Part shown: positions 9,249-17,662 of the stretch, piece after piece
Layout of the letters: each line of letters opens with the position of its first letter
Position numbering within the stretch: the stretch's first letter is position 1
NCBI RefSeq assembly: GCF_016899425.1
Contig: NZ_CP045995.1
Span: forward strand, 186,001 to 250,000
DNA length: 64,000 nucleotides
Reading direction: 5' to 3'
Source of the DNA: Burkholderia sp. MS389
GTDB taxonomy: Bacteria > Pseudomonadota > Gammaproteobacteria > Burkholderiales > Burkholderiaceae
Notes under the pieces: model-generated
Told to the model about the DNA's origin: nothing
The model's input: the letters and a program-made list of their open reading frames with translations, nothing else
Database searches by the model: none
Program-made: the position numbers and the translations under genes

Positions 9249-10513
9249 AACAGGAACGACTGAGCGTCGACGTCGCGATCGTCGGCGCGGGTCCGGCCGG
9301 GCTGTCGGCCGCGCGGGCCGCCGCGCGAAGCGGCGCGACCGTTGCGATCGTCGACGACAACCCGCGTGCGGGCGGGCAGATCTGGCGGCAGCCGGCAGCG
9401 GCTGTACCGACGCCGGCCGCCGCCGAACGCGTCGCCGTGCTGCGACAGCCGAACGTCACGCACCTCGCGGCGACCCGAATCGTCGCCGAAACGCAGCCGG
9501 GCACGCTGCTGCTCGAAGACGACGAACGCGGGCTGCTGCTCGATTTCCGGACGCTGATTCTCTGCTGCGGCGCGCGCGAGCTGCTGCTGCCGTTTCCGGG
9601 CTGGACCCTGCCGGGCGTGACCGGCGCGGGCGGCTTGCAGGCGCTGATCAAATACGGGCTCGACGTGCGCGGGCAGCGTACGGTGATCGCGGGCAGCGGG
9701 CCCCTGTTGTTGGCCAGCGCGGCGACGGCCCGGCAGGCCGGCGCGCGCGTGTCGCACGTGGTCGAACAGGCCGCATGGGGCGACGTGGCCGGCTTCGGCG
9801 CGGGGCTGTGGCGCTGGCCGTCGAAGCTCGCGCAGGCCGCGAAGCTCGTTACGACCGCGTATCGGCCCGCTGCGCACGTCGTCGAGGCATTCGGCGATAA
9901 GCGGCTCGAACGCGTGCGAATTCGCCAGGGCGATCGCGAATTCGACGTCGACTGCGACCGGCTCGCGTGCGGCTTCGGCCTCGTGCCGAACACCGTGTTG
10001 CCGCGTCATCTCGGCTGCCGGATCGACAACGGCGCGGTGGCGGTCGACGCGCACCAGCGCACGAGCCGCGACGGATGTTTCGCGGCGGGCGAGTGCACGG
10101 GCGTCGGCGGCAGCGAGCTGGCGATGGTCGAAGGCGAGATCGCCGGCTATGCGGCGACCGGGCAGACCGCACAACTGGCCGCGCTGGTTGCACGCCGCGC
10201 GCACTGGCAGGCGTTCGCGGATGCCGTGCGCGAGCGCTTCGCGATCCGGGAGCCGATCCGCCGGCTCGCGCGACCCGACACGCTGCTGTGTCGTTGCGAA
10301 GACGTGCGGTTCGATGCGGTCGCGCGGGAACCGGGCTGGACGGCCGCCAAACTGCAATCGCGCTGCGGGATGGGCGCGTGCCAGGGCCGTGTGTGCGGCG
10401 CGGCCGCGCAGGTGTTGCTCGGCTGGACGCCGCTGGCGCCGCGCACGCCGCTCGTGCCCGCGCGGGTCGGCACGCTGATGCTCGACGGCACGGAATCCTG
10501 CGACCGCGCGTGA
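9245..10513 (+). CDS. D-hydroxyproline dehydrogenase, NAD(P)/FAD-type flavoprotein subunit
   Basis: This 422-residue flavoprotein starts with the dinucleotide-binding GAGPAG (residues 14-19) and carries a second nucleotide-binding stretch, VIAGSGPLLLA, near residue 145. The C-terminal domain is BFD-like: Cys349 and Cys351 in LLCRCEDV and Cys374 and Cys379 in SRCGMGACQG are positioned to hold a second [2Fe-2S] cluster. This layout matches the alpha subunit of heterotrimeric hydroxyproline and opine/octopine-type dehydrogenases. It overlaps the small subunit gene by 4 bases and ends the rightward arm, 21 bp before a terminator hairpin. Opine oxidase subunit A is a close alternative name, but the pathway neighbours favour hydroxyproline. 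Confidence 0.9.
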   Translation: MKQERLSVDVAIVGAGPAGLSAARAAARSGATVAIVDDNPRAGGQIWRQPAAAVPTPAAAERVAVLRQPNVTHLAATRIVAETQPGTLLLEDDERGLLLDFRTLILCCGARELLLPFPGWTLPGVTGAGGLQALIKYGLDVRGQRTVIAGSGPLLLASAATARQAGARVSHVVEQAAWGDVAGFGAGLWRWPSKLAQAAKLVTTAYRPAAHVVEAFGDKRLERVRIRQGDREFDVDCDRLACGFGLVPNTVLPRHLGCRIDNGAVAVDAHQRTSRDGCFAAGECTGVGGSELAMVEGEIAGYAATGQTAQLAALVARRAHWQAFADAVRERFAIREPIRRLARPDTLLCRCEDVRFDAVAREPGWTAAKLQSRCGMGACQGRVCGAAAQVLLGWTPLAPRTPLVPARVGTLMLDGTESCDRA

Positions 10514-10534
10514 CGCATGCAGCGTCGCGGTGAT

Positions 10535-10565
10535 GCGGCCCGGTTCAGGCCGGGCCGCGCCTTTT
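10535..10565 (+). terminator. Intrinsic terminator of the rightward hydroxyproline arm
   Basis: Perfect 9-bp GC arms (10535-10543 and 10550-10558) with a 6-nt loop are followed two bases later by CTTTTA. The T-run is short but the position just after the stop fits. Confidence 0.75.
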
Positions 10566-10768
10566 ACTCTTCCTCCACTTCGGATCGGCGACGCGATGCT
10601 GTTGACCGCGTTCGCCGTTGTTACCGCGCCACGCGTGATCGCGGCGGTCGTGATGCTCGCGCTCGGCGTGGTTCGCGGAGGTGCGGTACGCGCGGCAGCC
10701 GCCGACGGGTTGGCGGGCAAGCAGGCCTGACAGAAGGAAGGGCGGCCGGATTGCCGATCCGGGAAGCA

Positions 10769-10824
10769 GCGGGATACGACAATATATAAAGTTATATAAT
10801 ATTAGTTCTTTAATCGTATCCCGC
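10769..10824 (+). promoter_or_regulatory. Promoter with nested inverted repeats upstream of the ArsR/BigR-like gene
   Basis: An AT-rich core in very GC-rich DNA contains TATATAA-AG-TTATATA (10783-10798) and a perfect TATAAT box at 10795-10800. It is flanked by an outer perfect inverted repeat, GCGGGATACGA (10769-10779) and TCGTATCCCGC (10814-10824). The inner palindrome overlaps the -10 box, as expected for an autorepressed ArsR-family promoter. The outer repeat ends 4 bp before the start codon, leaving no Shine-Dalgarno. The rest of the 315-bp gap back to 10514 holds the upstream terminator and nothing else that I can support. Confidence 0.7.
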
Positions 10825-10828
10825 CCCG

Positions 10829-11179
10829 ATGAACGACGATCTTCCCGCCGGCTTGCCCGGCCTCGATCAGATGCGCGCCGCCGCCGAATCGGCGTGCGCG
10901 CTCCTCAAGGTGATGTCGAATCCCGACCGGCTGCTGCTGCTGTGCGAACTGTCGCAGGGCGAGCGCGGCGTGAGCGATCTCGAGGCGCGACTCGACATCC
11001 GTCAACCGACGCTATCGCAGCAGCTCGGCGTGTTGCGGGACAACGCGCTGGTCCGTACGCGCCGCGAAGGCAAGTCCATCCGCTATTCGCTCGACAGTCC
11101 GGCCGTGATCGCGGTGATGGGCGTGCTGTACGAACAGTTTTGCGGGGCGACCGCGAAGGAGGCGCGCGATGCAGGTTGA
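10829..11179 (+). CDS. ArsR-family repressor with two conserved cysteines (BigR/SqrR-like sulfide sensor)
   Basis: This 116-residue winged-helix protein has the recognition region IRQPTLSQQLGVLRDNALV (residues 58-76). Cys39 (LLLLCELSQGE) and Cys105 (LYEQFCG) occupy positions equivalent to the redox pair of BigR-type regulators, which form a disulfide or polysulfide link in response to sulfide or persulfide and leave DNA. The metal-binding ELCV motif of ArsR proper is absent. A BigR-like role also fits the two YeeE/YedE sulfur carriers that follow. The ATG at 10829 has no visible Shine-Dalgarno and may be nearly leaderless. The gene overlaps the next by 11 bp. No persulfide dioxygenase gene is present nearby, unlike the Xylella operon. 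Confidence 0.88.
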   Translation: MNDDLPAGLPGLDQMRAAAESACALLKVMSNPDRLLLLCELSQGERGVSDLEARLDIRQPTLSQQLGVLRDNALVRTRREGKSIRYSLDSPAVIAVMGVLYEQFCGATAKEARDAG

Positions 11180-11603
11180 TGCGCTTCATTTCACGCCGTG
11201 GCTGTCGCTGGCCGGCGGCGTGCTGATCGGGCTCGCGGCAGCGTGGCTCGTCGCGTTCAACGGCCGGATTGCCGGTATCAGCGGGATCGTGGGCGGCTTG
11301 CCGACGGCGGGCGGCGCAGAGCGCGGCTGGCGCGCCGCGTTCGTCGCCGGGTTGATCGCAGCGCCCGTCGCGATGCGTTTCGTCGGGAGCGATCTGACGC
11401 CGCAGGTCGACGCCAATTGGCCAGAATTGCTGGCGGCCGGGCTGCTGGTGGGAATCGGCACGCGGTACGCGGGCGGCTGCACGAGCGGTCACGGCGTATG
11501 CGGGATATCGCGCGGGGCGTTGCGTTCGATGGTCGCCACGGCGACCTTCATGGTCGCGGGCTTCGCGACCGTCTTCGTGCGGCTGCACGTGGCGGGAGGC
11601 TGA
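11169..11603 (+). CDS. YeeE/YedE-family sulfur carrier, first half-size subunit
   Basis: This 144-residue inner-membrane protein has four hydrophobic segments. It carries the hallmark YAGGCTSGHGVCGISRGA, with Cys104 as the expected sulfur-relay cysteine. Full-length relatives (TsuA/YeeE) import thiosulfate; half-size pairs such as this are thought to assemble into one pore. It overlaps the BigR-like gene by 11 bp and is 1 bp from its partner, so the three genes form one transcript. The likely job is uptake or export of thiosulfate or other sulfane sulfur, controlled by sulfide stress. Which substrate and which direction cannot be told from sequence. Confidence 0.88.
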   Translation: MQVDALHFTPWLSLAGGVLIGLAAAWLVAFNGRIAGISGIVGGLPTAGGAERGWRAAFVAGLIAAPVAMRFVGSDLTPQVDANWPELLAAGLLVGIGTRYAGGCTSGHGVCGISRGALRSMVATATFMVAGFATVFVRLHVAGG

Positions 11604-11604
11604 C

Positions 11605-12027
11605 ATGCAAGCAGGATTCGCGTTTCTGGCGGGGCTGCTGTTCGGCGTCGGCCTCATCGTGTCGGGCATGGCCAATCCGCAGAAGGTGCTCGGTTTTCTC
11701 GACTTGGCGGGCCGCTGGGATCCGTCGCTCGCGTTCGTGATGGCGGGCGCGATCGGCGTCGCCGTGTTCGCGTTTGCGTGGGCGAAGCGCCGGACACGGT
11801 CGTGGCTCGGCCTGCCGATGCAGTTGCCGGCATCGCGGGCGATTACCGTGCGCCTCGTTGCAGGAAGTGCGGTATTCGGCATCGGCTGGGGAATTGCCGG
11901 GTTCTGCCCGGGGCCCGCGATCGTGTCGATCGGCTTCGGGTCGGCCAAGGGGATCGGGTTCGTCGTCGCGATGCTGGCCGGGATGGCCCTGTTCGAGTGG
12001 ATCGAGCGTCGGCGGAACGGGCGGTGA
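11605..12027 (+). CDS. YeeE/YedE-family sulfur carrier, second half-size subunit (DUF6691 type)
   Basis: This 140-residue membrane protein has about four hydrophobic segments. It starts with GLLFGVGLIVSGMANPQKVLGFLD, shortened here to its core GMANPQKVLGFLD (residues 21-33), and has Cys101 in GIAGFCPGPAIVSIG, the counterpart of the relay cysteine in the partner subunit. A GGGAGG Shine-Dalgarno lies 10 bases before the ATG. It ends the operon, which converges with the DUF2917 gene 109 bp away. No separate promoter is visible. Confidence 0.87.
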   Translation: MQAGFAFLAGLLFGVGLIVSGMANPQKVLGFLDLAGRWDPSLAFVMAGAIGVAVFAFAWAKRRTRSWLGLPMQLPASRAITVRLVAGSAVFGIGWGIAGFCPGPAIVSIGFGSAKGIGFVVAMLAGMALFEWIERRRNGR

Positions 12028-12136
12028 CGCCGGGGCACGCTCGCCGGGTACGGTTGCCCGGAACATCATGTGTTCGTCGGTCACCGCGATGATGCGATGA
12101 GCTCCCAGTGTTTCCCGCGGCAGGCAGGTCGCGATG

Positions 12137-12487
12137 TCAGACATGCTCGCTTACGTGGCGGCCGCCGTGCGCTCGCCCGGACAGCCGGCGCAGGATGCCG
12201 CGCCACACCGAGAGCATGCCTCGTTGCCCCGAGGGTTCAACGATCGTTGTGCTGACCACGCCGCTGCCGCGAGCCGACAGCGCGACATGACCGGCGGTTT
12301 CGAGCGTCAGGCATTCGCCTTCGTCGAGTTCGCGGCGAACGTATTGCGGTACATCGGGCAGCCAGTCGAGCCCGCCGTGGCGCAGCGTGACCGCCAGCGC
12401 GCCGTCCAGCACGATCAACTGGCTGCCCTTGTCGAACCACGCAAAGTGGCTTTGCCCGGCGTCGAGCCGGAGGTGTTGCGTCCGCAT
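12137..12487 (-). CDS. DUF2917 domain protein
   Basis: This 116-residue protein, rich in beta-strand-like sequence, starts MRTQHLRLDAGQSHFAWF and contains GSQLIVLDGALAVTLRHGGLDW, shown here as the core LIVLDGALAVTL; that is the cupin-like pattern of DUF2917. A basic tail (RRLSGRAHGGRH) follows. Function is unknown for the family. It is divergent from the MocR-type regulator gene with a 204-bp gap, so the regulator may control it; that is inference. No signal peptide or membrane segment is visible. Confidence 0.7.
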   Translation of the reverse strand: MRTQHLRLDAGQSHFAWFDKGSQLIVLDGALAVTLRHGGLDWLPDVPQYVRRELDEGECLTLETAGHVALSARGSGVVSTTIVEPSGQRGMLSVWRGILRRLSGRAHGGRHVSEHV

Positions 12488-12691
12488 GGCGATTCCCTTT
12501 TTCCGGTTACTCCGGTTGTGCGGCCTCGCGACGACGAGGCGACATCGTGCAATCAGGTTAGGGAAACGGACGTGCGCACGACAGATTCAGGGGACGGGAA
12601 TCTGTTGCGGTGCAGGCGACGATTTCGGGCTGCTGTATCGGTGGGTTTTCCCCGGATCTGTATCTGGCGTGCGCGGGAGGCAGCGGGCACG

Positions 12692-14185
12692 ATGGTCCGC
12701 ATGACGATTCTCGCCGACGCATCCCGCACGCCTTTGCCGAGGGACGGCGAGCCGCTTTACGAACGGCTCGCCGAACATTACCGCCGCATCATCGCGGCCG
12801 GCACGCTGGCGCCCGGCGACCGGATGCCGTCGGTCCGCGCGTGCATGGCGCAGCACGGCGTGAGCCTGTCGACCGCGATCCATGCGTTTAGGCGGCTCGA
12901 GGATGCGGGCTGGTGCGACGCGAAGCCGCGTTCGGGTTACTTCGTGCGCCGCCGCGCGGCGGCCGTGCTCGACACGCTGCCGGAAAGCGACGGGCCGCCG
13001 CTGAGCGTCGAGCCGCCGTTCGCGGGGCTGCACGAGCGCGTATCGCGCGTGATCGACCGTGCGAACGCGGCGACCGATGCGTTGAATCTCGGCGGCGCAT
13101 CCGCGCACGCCGCGCTGTATCCGACCGAGCGCCTGCAGGCGCTCGCGATCCGGCTGCTGCGGCGCAAGCCCACGTTGCTGACCGACGCGGGGCCCGTCGG
13201 CGGCTCGCCCGAATTCCGGCAGACGATGGCCAAACGCGCGTTGTCTTACGGCGTGACGCTGACGCCGGACGACGTGATGTCGACGAGCGGCGGCGTCGAT
13301 GCGGTGAATCTCGCATTGCGGGCGGTCGCGCGGCCCGGCGACACGATCGCGATCGAATCGCCGGCCTTCTTCGGCCTGATCCAGTTGCTCGAAAGCCTCG
13401 GCCTGAAGGCGCTCGAAATCCCGGCAAGCCCGACGACCGGCCTGTCGATCGAGGCGCTCGACGTGGCGCTGGCTGCCTATCCGGATATCCGGGCCGTGGT
13501 CGTCGTGCCGAACCTGCAAAACCCGCTCGGCTGCGTGATGCCCGACGAGCGCAAGGCCGCGCTCGTCGCGCTGTGTTCGCGCCACGGTGTGGCCGTGATC
13601 GAGGACGAGCCTTATCGCGAGCTCGTCGAGGCGCCGACGGCGGCCAGGCCGGTCAAGGCATGGGATCGCGACGGCACGGTGATCTACTGCCCGTCGTTCA
13701 ACAAGGTGCTGGCCCCCGGGATGCGGCTCGGCTGGATGAGTGCGGGCCGCTGGCAGGCGCGCGTGAGGATGCTGAAATTCGCTCAGAGTCGACACAACGC
13801 CGCGTTGCTGCAGGCCGTGGCCGCCGAATTCGTCGGCTCCGGCGCATTCGATCGACACCTGCACCGGTTTCGCGAACAGTTGCGCGTGCAGCGCGACGTG
13901 ACGATCGACGCGATTGCGCGGCATTTCCCGGCCGGCACGCGGATGAACCAGCCGCCGGGCGGGATGTTGCTGTGGATCGCGTTGCCGGCAGGCGTGCGCT
14001 CCGATGCGCTGTTCGACGCCGCGCTGGCGCATGGCGTCAAGATCGCGCCCGGTTCGATCTTCTCGAATTCGGACCGTTTCGACGGCTATATCCGGCTTGC
14101 CTGTACGCGCGTATTCGACGCGGCGCACGAGGCGGCGTTCGACATACTCGGCCGCCTCGTACGGGAAGCCATGGCGGCCGCGTAA
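12692..14185 (+). CDS. MocR-type regulator: GntR helix-turn-helix fused to a class I aminotransferase domain
   Basis: This 497-residue protein has a GntR winged helix at residues 20-88 (LAPGDRMPSVRACMAQHGVS), a linker and an aminotransferase fold. The pyridoxal phosphate lysine is Lys338 in CPSFNKVLAPGMRLGW. The co-factor Asn/Pro loop NLQNPLG is near residue 274 and Asp305 lies in IEDEPYRE. MocR proteins sense amino acids or pyridoxal compounds and rarely catalyse transamination. The ATG at 12692 lies 11 bases after GGGAGG; ATG 12701 is an alternative. The divergent DUF2917 gene is a candidate target. The ligand cannot be read from sequence. Confidence 0.92.
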   Translation: MVRMTILADASRTPLPRDGEPLYERLAEHYRRIIAAGTLAPGDRMPSVRACMAQHGVSLSTAIHAFRRLEDAGWCDAKPRSGYFVRRRAAAVLDTLPESDGPPLSVEPPFAGLHERVSRVIDRANAATDALNLGGASAHAALYPTERLQALAIRLLRRKPTLLTDAGPVGGSPEFRQTMAKRALSYGVTLTPDDVMSTSGGVDAVNLALRAVARPGDTIAIESPAFFGLIQLLESLGLKALEIPASPTTGLSIEALDVALAAYPDIRAVVVVPNLQNPLGCVMPDERKAALVALCSRHGVAVIEDEPYRELVEAPTAARPVKAWDRDGTVIYCPSFNKVLAPGMRLGWMSAGRWQARVRMLKFAQSRHNAALLQAVAAEFVGSGAFDRHLHRFREQLRVQRDVTIDAIARHFPAGTRMNQPPGGMLLWIALPAGVRSDALFDAALAHGVKIAPGSIFSNSDRFDGYIRLACTRVFDAAHEAAFDILGRLVREAMAAA

Positions 14186-14269
14186 GCGCGACGGCGGCAG
14201 CGGGCCGGATTTCCGAATACGCGAGTGCTCCGGCCGGACGCGGTACCGAAGCGGCAAGCCGCCGCCACT

Positions 14270-14548
14270 TCATCGGCCGACCGAATGCGTGGCGAGGTGC
14301 TGGCGGATCAGCGACAAATAACGATCGCCGACCGAGAAATCGCGTGCCGCGCGCGGCCGGGCGGGGGCCGGACGCAGCGTGGCCGGCGCGCTCATGCCCA
14401 GGTACCGGCAGACGGCGGACGGAAAGGGCTTGCGCGTATGCCCGAGCTGACGCGCCGCGCGCTCGACGCGGGCATCGCCGACCTGGGCACGCAGCCACGC
14501 CAGCACTTGGCGATCGGTGTCGTTGACGATACGGACCAGATGTTCCAT
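14270..14548 (-). CDS. Small protein of unknown function with SOS-type boxes upstream
   Basis: This 92-residue polar protein begins MEHLVRIVNDTDRQVLAWL and is basic and proline/alanine-rich in its second half. The middle AARQLGHTRKPFPSAVCRYLG looks like a short helix-turn-helix-like stretch, described here only by its ends AARQLG and AVCRYLG. I recognise no catalytic motif. The ATG at 14548 is chosen over one 12 bases upstream because GAGGTG lies 5 bases before it. Two LexA-like boxes lie at 14560-14593, directly upstream, so DNA-damage control is likely. It is convergent with the MocR gene, and its promoter backs onto the end of the peroxidase gene. I recall similar uncharacterised genes in other Burkholderiaceae, but that is not checked. 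Confidence 0.6.
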   Translation of the reverse strand: MEHLVRIVNDTDRQVLAWLRAQVGDARVERAARQLGHTRKPFPSAVCRYLGMSAPATLRPAPARPRAARDFSVGDRYLSLIRQHLATHSVGR

Positions 14549-14559
14549 CGCGCACCTCA

Positions 14560-14593
14560 CTGTTCATAAATACAGTACTGTAAATATAACCAG
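14560..14593 (-). promoter_or_regulatory. Two tandem LexA-like boxes
   Basis: Bases 14560-14575 read CTGT-N8-ACAG with an AT-rich core (CTGTTCATAAATACAG), matching the E. coli/beta-proteobacterial SOS consensus. A second, weaker match, CTGT-N8-CCAG, spans 14578-14593. Both lie within 50 bp upstream of the 92-residue gene, where a repressor would block its promoter. Confidence 0.7.
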
Positions 14594-14644
14594 TGTTTGC
14601 GCGAACCGCAAGCGCGGGCGCGTCGGCTGGCCGTTCGGCCAGGG

Positions 14645-16039
14645 TCAGCGCACCGGCGCGGCGGTGCGCGCGACCCGGGCCGCAGGAGGCGCAGAGGCGG
14701 CAGGCGCGGCCCGGCCGGTATAGCGCGCATCGGTCAGCGTGCCGAGGAACGCGACGATGTCGTCGATTTCCGCGTCGGTCAGCGCGGGCGGCGTGCCGGG
14801 CCGGCGGTTCATCGGCGTCGAATTCACGTTGATGTTGCCGCGATAGGCGGCCGGCACGTCGTCGAACGTCTTGGCGCCGTGATACCAGAAGCCGGGATCG
14901 GTCGAGCGCGTGTTGTAGAACGCGACCGCGTCGCGCAGCGTCGTGAACACGCCGTTGTGCATGAACGTCTGCTTGAGCGCGACGTTGCGCAGCCCCGGCG
15001 TGCGCAGGTAGCCGCACCATTGCGTCGGCTCGGGCCAGCGCAGCCGCCGCGCGGTATTGCACAGCCCGTTGTCGAAATGGCGCGGATCGCGGTTCGCCGG
15101 CAGCGCGCGGTTGCGCGGCACGGCGATCGCGTCGTAGCCGAAATCGGTGAACAGCGAGCGTTCCGGGCGGCTCGACGTGTCCGACAGCGTATGGCAGGTC
15201 ATGCAATTGCCCTTGTCCGGATTCCGGAACAGCGCGAGGCCGCGCATCTCGGCCGGCGCGAGCGGCTTGCGCGTGCGCAGGAACGCGTCGAAGCGCGACG
15301 TGAACGGCGCCATCTCGTCGCTCTGCAGATAGGCTTCGACGGCCGCGCCCAGCGCGCGCACCAGTTGCTCGGGATCGCGCCGCACCGGCGCGCCGAAGCG
15401 CGCGGCGAGATCGGGCGCGAGTTCGGTCGCATCGACCTTGCGCAGCAGCGCGGCCGGCGACCGGTTGTTCATCTCGTTCGGATCGAACAGCGGCCCGCGG
15501 ATCTGCTCGGCGAGCGTATCCGCGCGACCGTCGCTGAACAGCCCGCCGAACGGCGACGGCGCGGGCGCATCGTCGTCCTGGTAGAAGTGGCGGCGCGGCA
15601 CGTAGCGCACATATAGCAGCGATGGCGCATTGCGCTGGCTGAAGCGTCCGGGCCGGCTGCCTTCCGGCACGCCGGGCCCCGCGAGCGATGCGGCCGACAG
15701 TGTCGGCGCGAACGCGCGGCCCGGATCGTGGCAGCCCGCGCACGACATGCCGCGCGGCTCGGACAGCCGCGGGTCGAAGAAGATCCGGCGGCCGAGCGCG
15801 ACGAGCGTCGGGTCCGGCGCGAAGCGCGCGGTGGCCGCGTCGATCTTGCCCGTCACCTGCGGCGTGCCGTTGCCGATCGTGTCGACGACGCGCGACGGCG
15901 GCGCGCCGGGAAGCAGCACCGTTTCGGCCGGCGCGGCGTGAACCGCGAGCGTCAGGCCGGCGAGCACGGTGGCGGCAAGCGTGTGCAGCGTCTGCCGGCC
16001 ACGCTTGCCACGGCCGTCGCATCGAACTTCTTTCGTCAC
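14645..16039 (-). CDS. Di-haem cytochrome c peroxidase/MauG-family protein
   Basis: This 464-residue exported protein has a twin-basic start, a hydrophobic stretch ending in AVHAA and two haem-binding motifs, CAGCH (100-104) and CMTCH (279-283). The fold order and the motifs MNNRSP, TPGLRNVALKQTFMHNG and LTDAEIDDIVAFLGTL are typical of bacterial peroxidases and MauG-like enzymes. It acts in the periplasm, reducing peroxide or oxidising a protein or small substrate. The start is GTG at 16039, overlapping the stop of the metallophosphatase gene (GTGA), so both are translated together. The C-terminal 30 residues are Ala-rich and probably disordered. The partner substrate is unknown. Confidence 0.88.
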   Translation of the reverse strand: MTKEVRCDGRGKRGRQTLHTLAATVLAGLTLAVHAAPAETVLLPGAPPSRVVDTIGNGTPQVTGKIDAATARFAPDPTLVALGRRIFFDPRLSEPRGMSCAGCHDPGRAFAPTLSAASLAGPGVPEGSRPGRFSQRNAPSLLYVRYVPRRHFYQDDDAPAPSPFGGLFSDGRADTLAEQIRGPLFDPNEMNNRSPAALLRKVDATELAPDLAARFGAPVRRDPEQLVRALGAAVEAYLQSDEMAPFTSRFDAFLRTRKPLAPAEMRGLALFRNPDKGNCMTCHTLSDTSSRPERSLFTDFGYDAIAVPRNRALPANRDPRHFDNGLCNTARRLRWPEPTQWCGYLRTPGLRNVALKQTFMHNGVFTTLRDAVAFYNTRSTDPGFWYHGAKTFDDVPAAYRGNINVNSTPMNRRPGTPPALTDAEIDDIVAFLGTLTDARYTGRAAPAASAPPAARVARTAAPVR

Positions 16040-17499
16040 GGCGCGATGAACCCCGTCTTGTCGCAGGCGAGCGTCCGGCCCGACTGATTGCACGACGCCA
16101 GCAGCTTGCCGGCCGCCGAATACGCATGGAACGTCCAGCCCGTCGCCGGCGCGGCGTTGCGCTCCATGATCAGGAAGCCGAAGCTGTTGTTGTGCGACAG
16201 CCGTTCGATCACCGCGCCCGGCGCGGGCGTCAGGCCGGCCGGGAACGGGTCGGGCAGCGCGACGTCGAGGTTGTCGCCGCCGTTGCCGGACACGATCGTC
16301 GCCGGGTGCCCGGAGGAGAAGTTGATCGCCTGGAAATCGTGCACGTGGCCGTGCAGCGCGACGTGCACGCCCGGCGGGTAGTACGCCTGCGCGTTGAGGC
16401 TCGACATCACCGACTGCAGTGCGAGGTTGCCCGGCGCGGGCGTACTGCCGGCGATCGGCGCGAACGCGAGGATCGGATGATGGTTCGTGAAGATCGTCGT
16501 CGTGATGCCGGCCTTCGACGCGAGCGCCGCGACCGTCTGGAACTGCTTCTGGTAGATGCCGAACTGCGCGTCGGTGGTCTTCAGCGGCGTGCGGCCGACC
16601 TTCGCGGTGTCGAACACGATCACCTGCGAGCCACTGCCGAGCGACACCGCATAGGGTTCCGAATAGTTCGCGTTGTTGTCGTTGGCAGGATCGTCGCACG
16701 AGCGTACGGCCGAATACGGGCGCGGGTCGAGGAAGCGGAACCAGCCCTGGCCCGCTCGCGCGCATTCCTCGTGGTTGCCGCGCACGACGACCCACGGCGC
16801 CTTCGCGAGCAACGGCGCGGCCGGGCGGAACAGGTCGGCCTGCCACGTATCCCAGCCGTAGCCCCACGGGCTGTCCTTGCAGCCGGCGATGTCCGGCGGG
16901 CATGCGTTCTCGCGATAGTGGTAGTCGCCGACGTGCAGCACGAGATCGGGCGACAGCTTCGCGACGCTGGCCGCGATCGTATCGAGCGGCCAGACCGACG
17001 CATCGTTGCACGCCTGCCATGCGTTGTCGGCTTTCTTCATTCGGCAGCCGGTGTCCGCGATGATCGCGATGCGCTGCGGCTGCGCTTTCGGCAGCGGCAG
17101 CGTGCGGCCCGCGACGCTTGCCGCCTGCGCGCCGGCCGGCAGCGTCGCCTCGCAGACGGACACCGGGAAGCTCGACGGTTTCGAATCGGCGGGGTCGCTG
17201 GCAGTCGGCCGCTGGGGGACGGTCGCGGCGCCTGCGCGCAGCGCCATGCGCGACACCTTGCCGTCGACGCTCAGTTGCGGGCACAGCGGGTCGCCGGCCG
17301 ACGCGGGCGTGTAGTTCGTGATCACGCGCGCGATCGCCTGGTTCGCATCGCCGATCTCGACCCATGCGGCCTGGACGTTGGCCGACGCGCTGGCCGGATC
17401 GTCCGGCGTATCGATGTGATTCGAGCACGCGGACAGCGCGGCGAGGGCAGCAAGGGGAGCGCAGCGCACGAGCAGGCCGCGCGTGAGGAATCGTCGCAT
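16036..17499 (-). CDS. Lipoprotein metallophosphatase (calcineurin-like fold)
   Basis: This 487-residue protein has a lipoprotein signal with lipobox LSAC (Cys25) after MRRFLTRGLLVRCAPLAAL. The metal-binding series is complete: IIADTGCR, VLHVGDYHY, VVVRGNHEEC, FTNHHPI and ALHGHVHDFQ. These are the five blocks of binuclear metallophosphatases. A cysteine-rich character (several Cys outside the active site) suggests periplasmic disulfides. The start at 17499 is the only one that gives a signal peptide. It is co-translated with the peroxidase gene and divergent from the methyltransferase gene. The substrate could be a phosphomonoester or a nucleotide; nothing in the sequence decides. Confidence 0.88.
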   Translation of the reverse strand: MRRFLTRGLLVRCAPLAALAALSACSNHIDTPDDPASASANVQAAWVEIGDANQAIARVITNYTPASAGDPLCPQLSVDGKVSRMALRAGAATVPQRPTASDPADSKPSSFPVSVCEATLPAGAQAASVAGRTLPLPKAQPQRIAIIADTGCRMKKADNAWQACNDASVWPLDTIAASVAKLSPDLVLHVGDYHYRENACPPDIAGCKDSPWGYGWDTWQADLFRPAAPLLAKAPWVVVRGNHEECARAGQGWFRFLDPRPYSAVRSCDDPANDNNANYSEPYAVSLGSGSQVIVFDTAKVGRTPLKTTDAQFGIYQKQFQTVAALASKAGITTTIFTNHHPILAFAPIAGSTPAPGNLALQSVMSSLNAQAYYPPGVHVALHGHVHDFQAINFSSGHPATIVSGNGGDNLDVALPDPFPAGLTPAPGAVIERLSHNNSFGFLIMERNAAPATGWTFHAYSAAGKLLASCNQSGRTLACDKTGFIAP

Positions 17500-17662
17500 G
17501 GGAGGGGCAGGCACCGTAGGAAAGTCGTCAACGATACGCAGCGCGAATGTAAGAAATGTGAAAACGGGGCGTGACGGGGCGCACACCGGCAGTCCTTGAC
17601 TTCAAGCCGGCTTGAAGCGGCACAGTCCGGTTCGTGATCAATGAAACGGAAGGGGATCGACG

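Noticed and set aside
10596..10730. 44-codon hydrophobic frame between the hydroxyproline terminator and the BigR-like gene
   Set aside because: No Shine-Dalgarno, no coupling and no recognisable similarity; it could be chance in GC-rich DNA.
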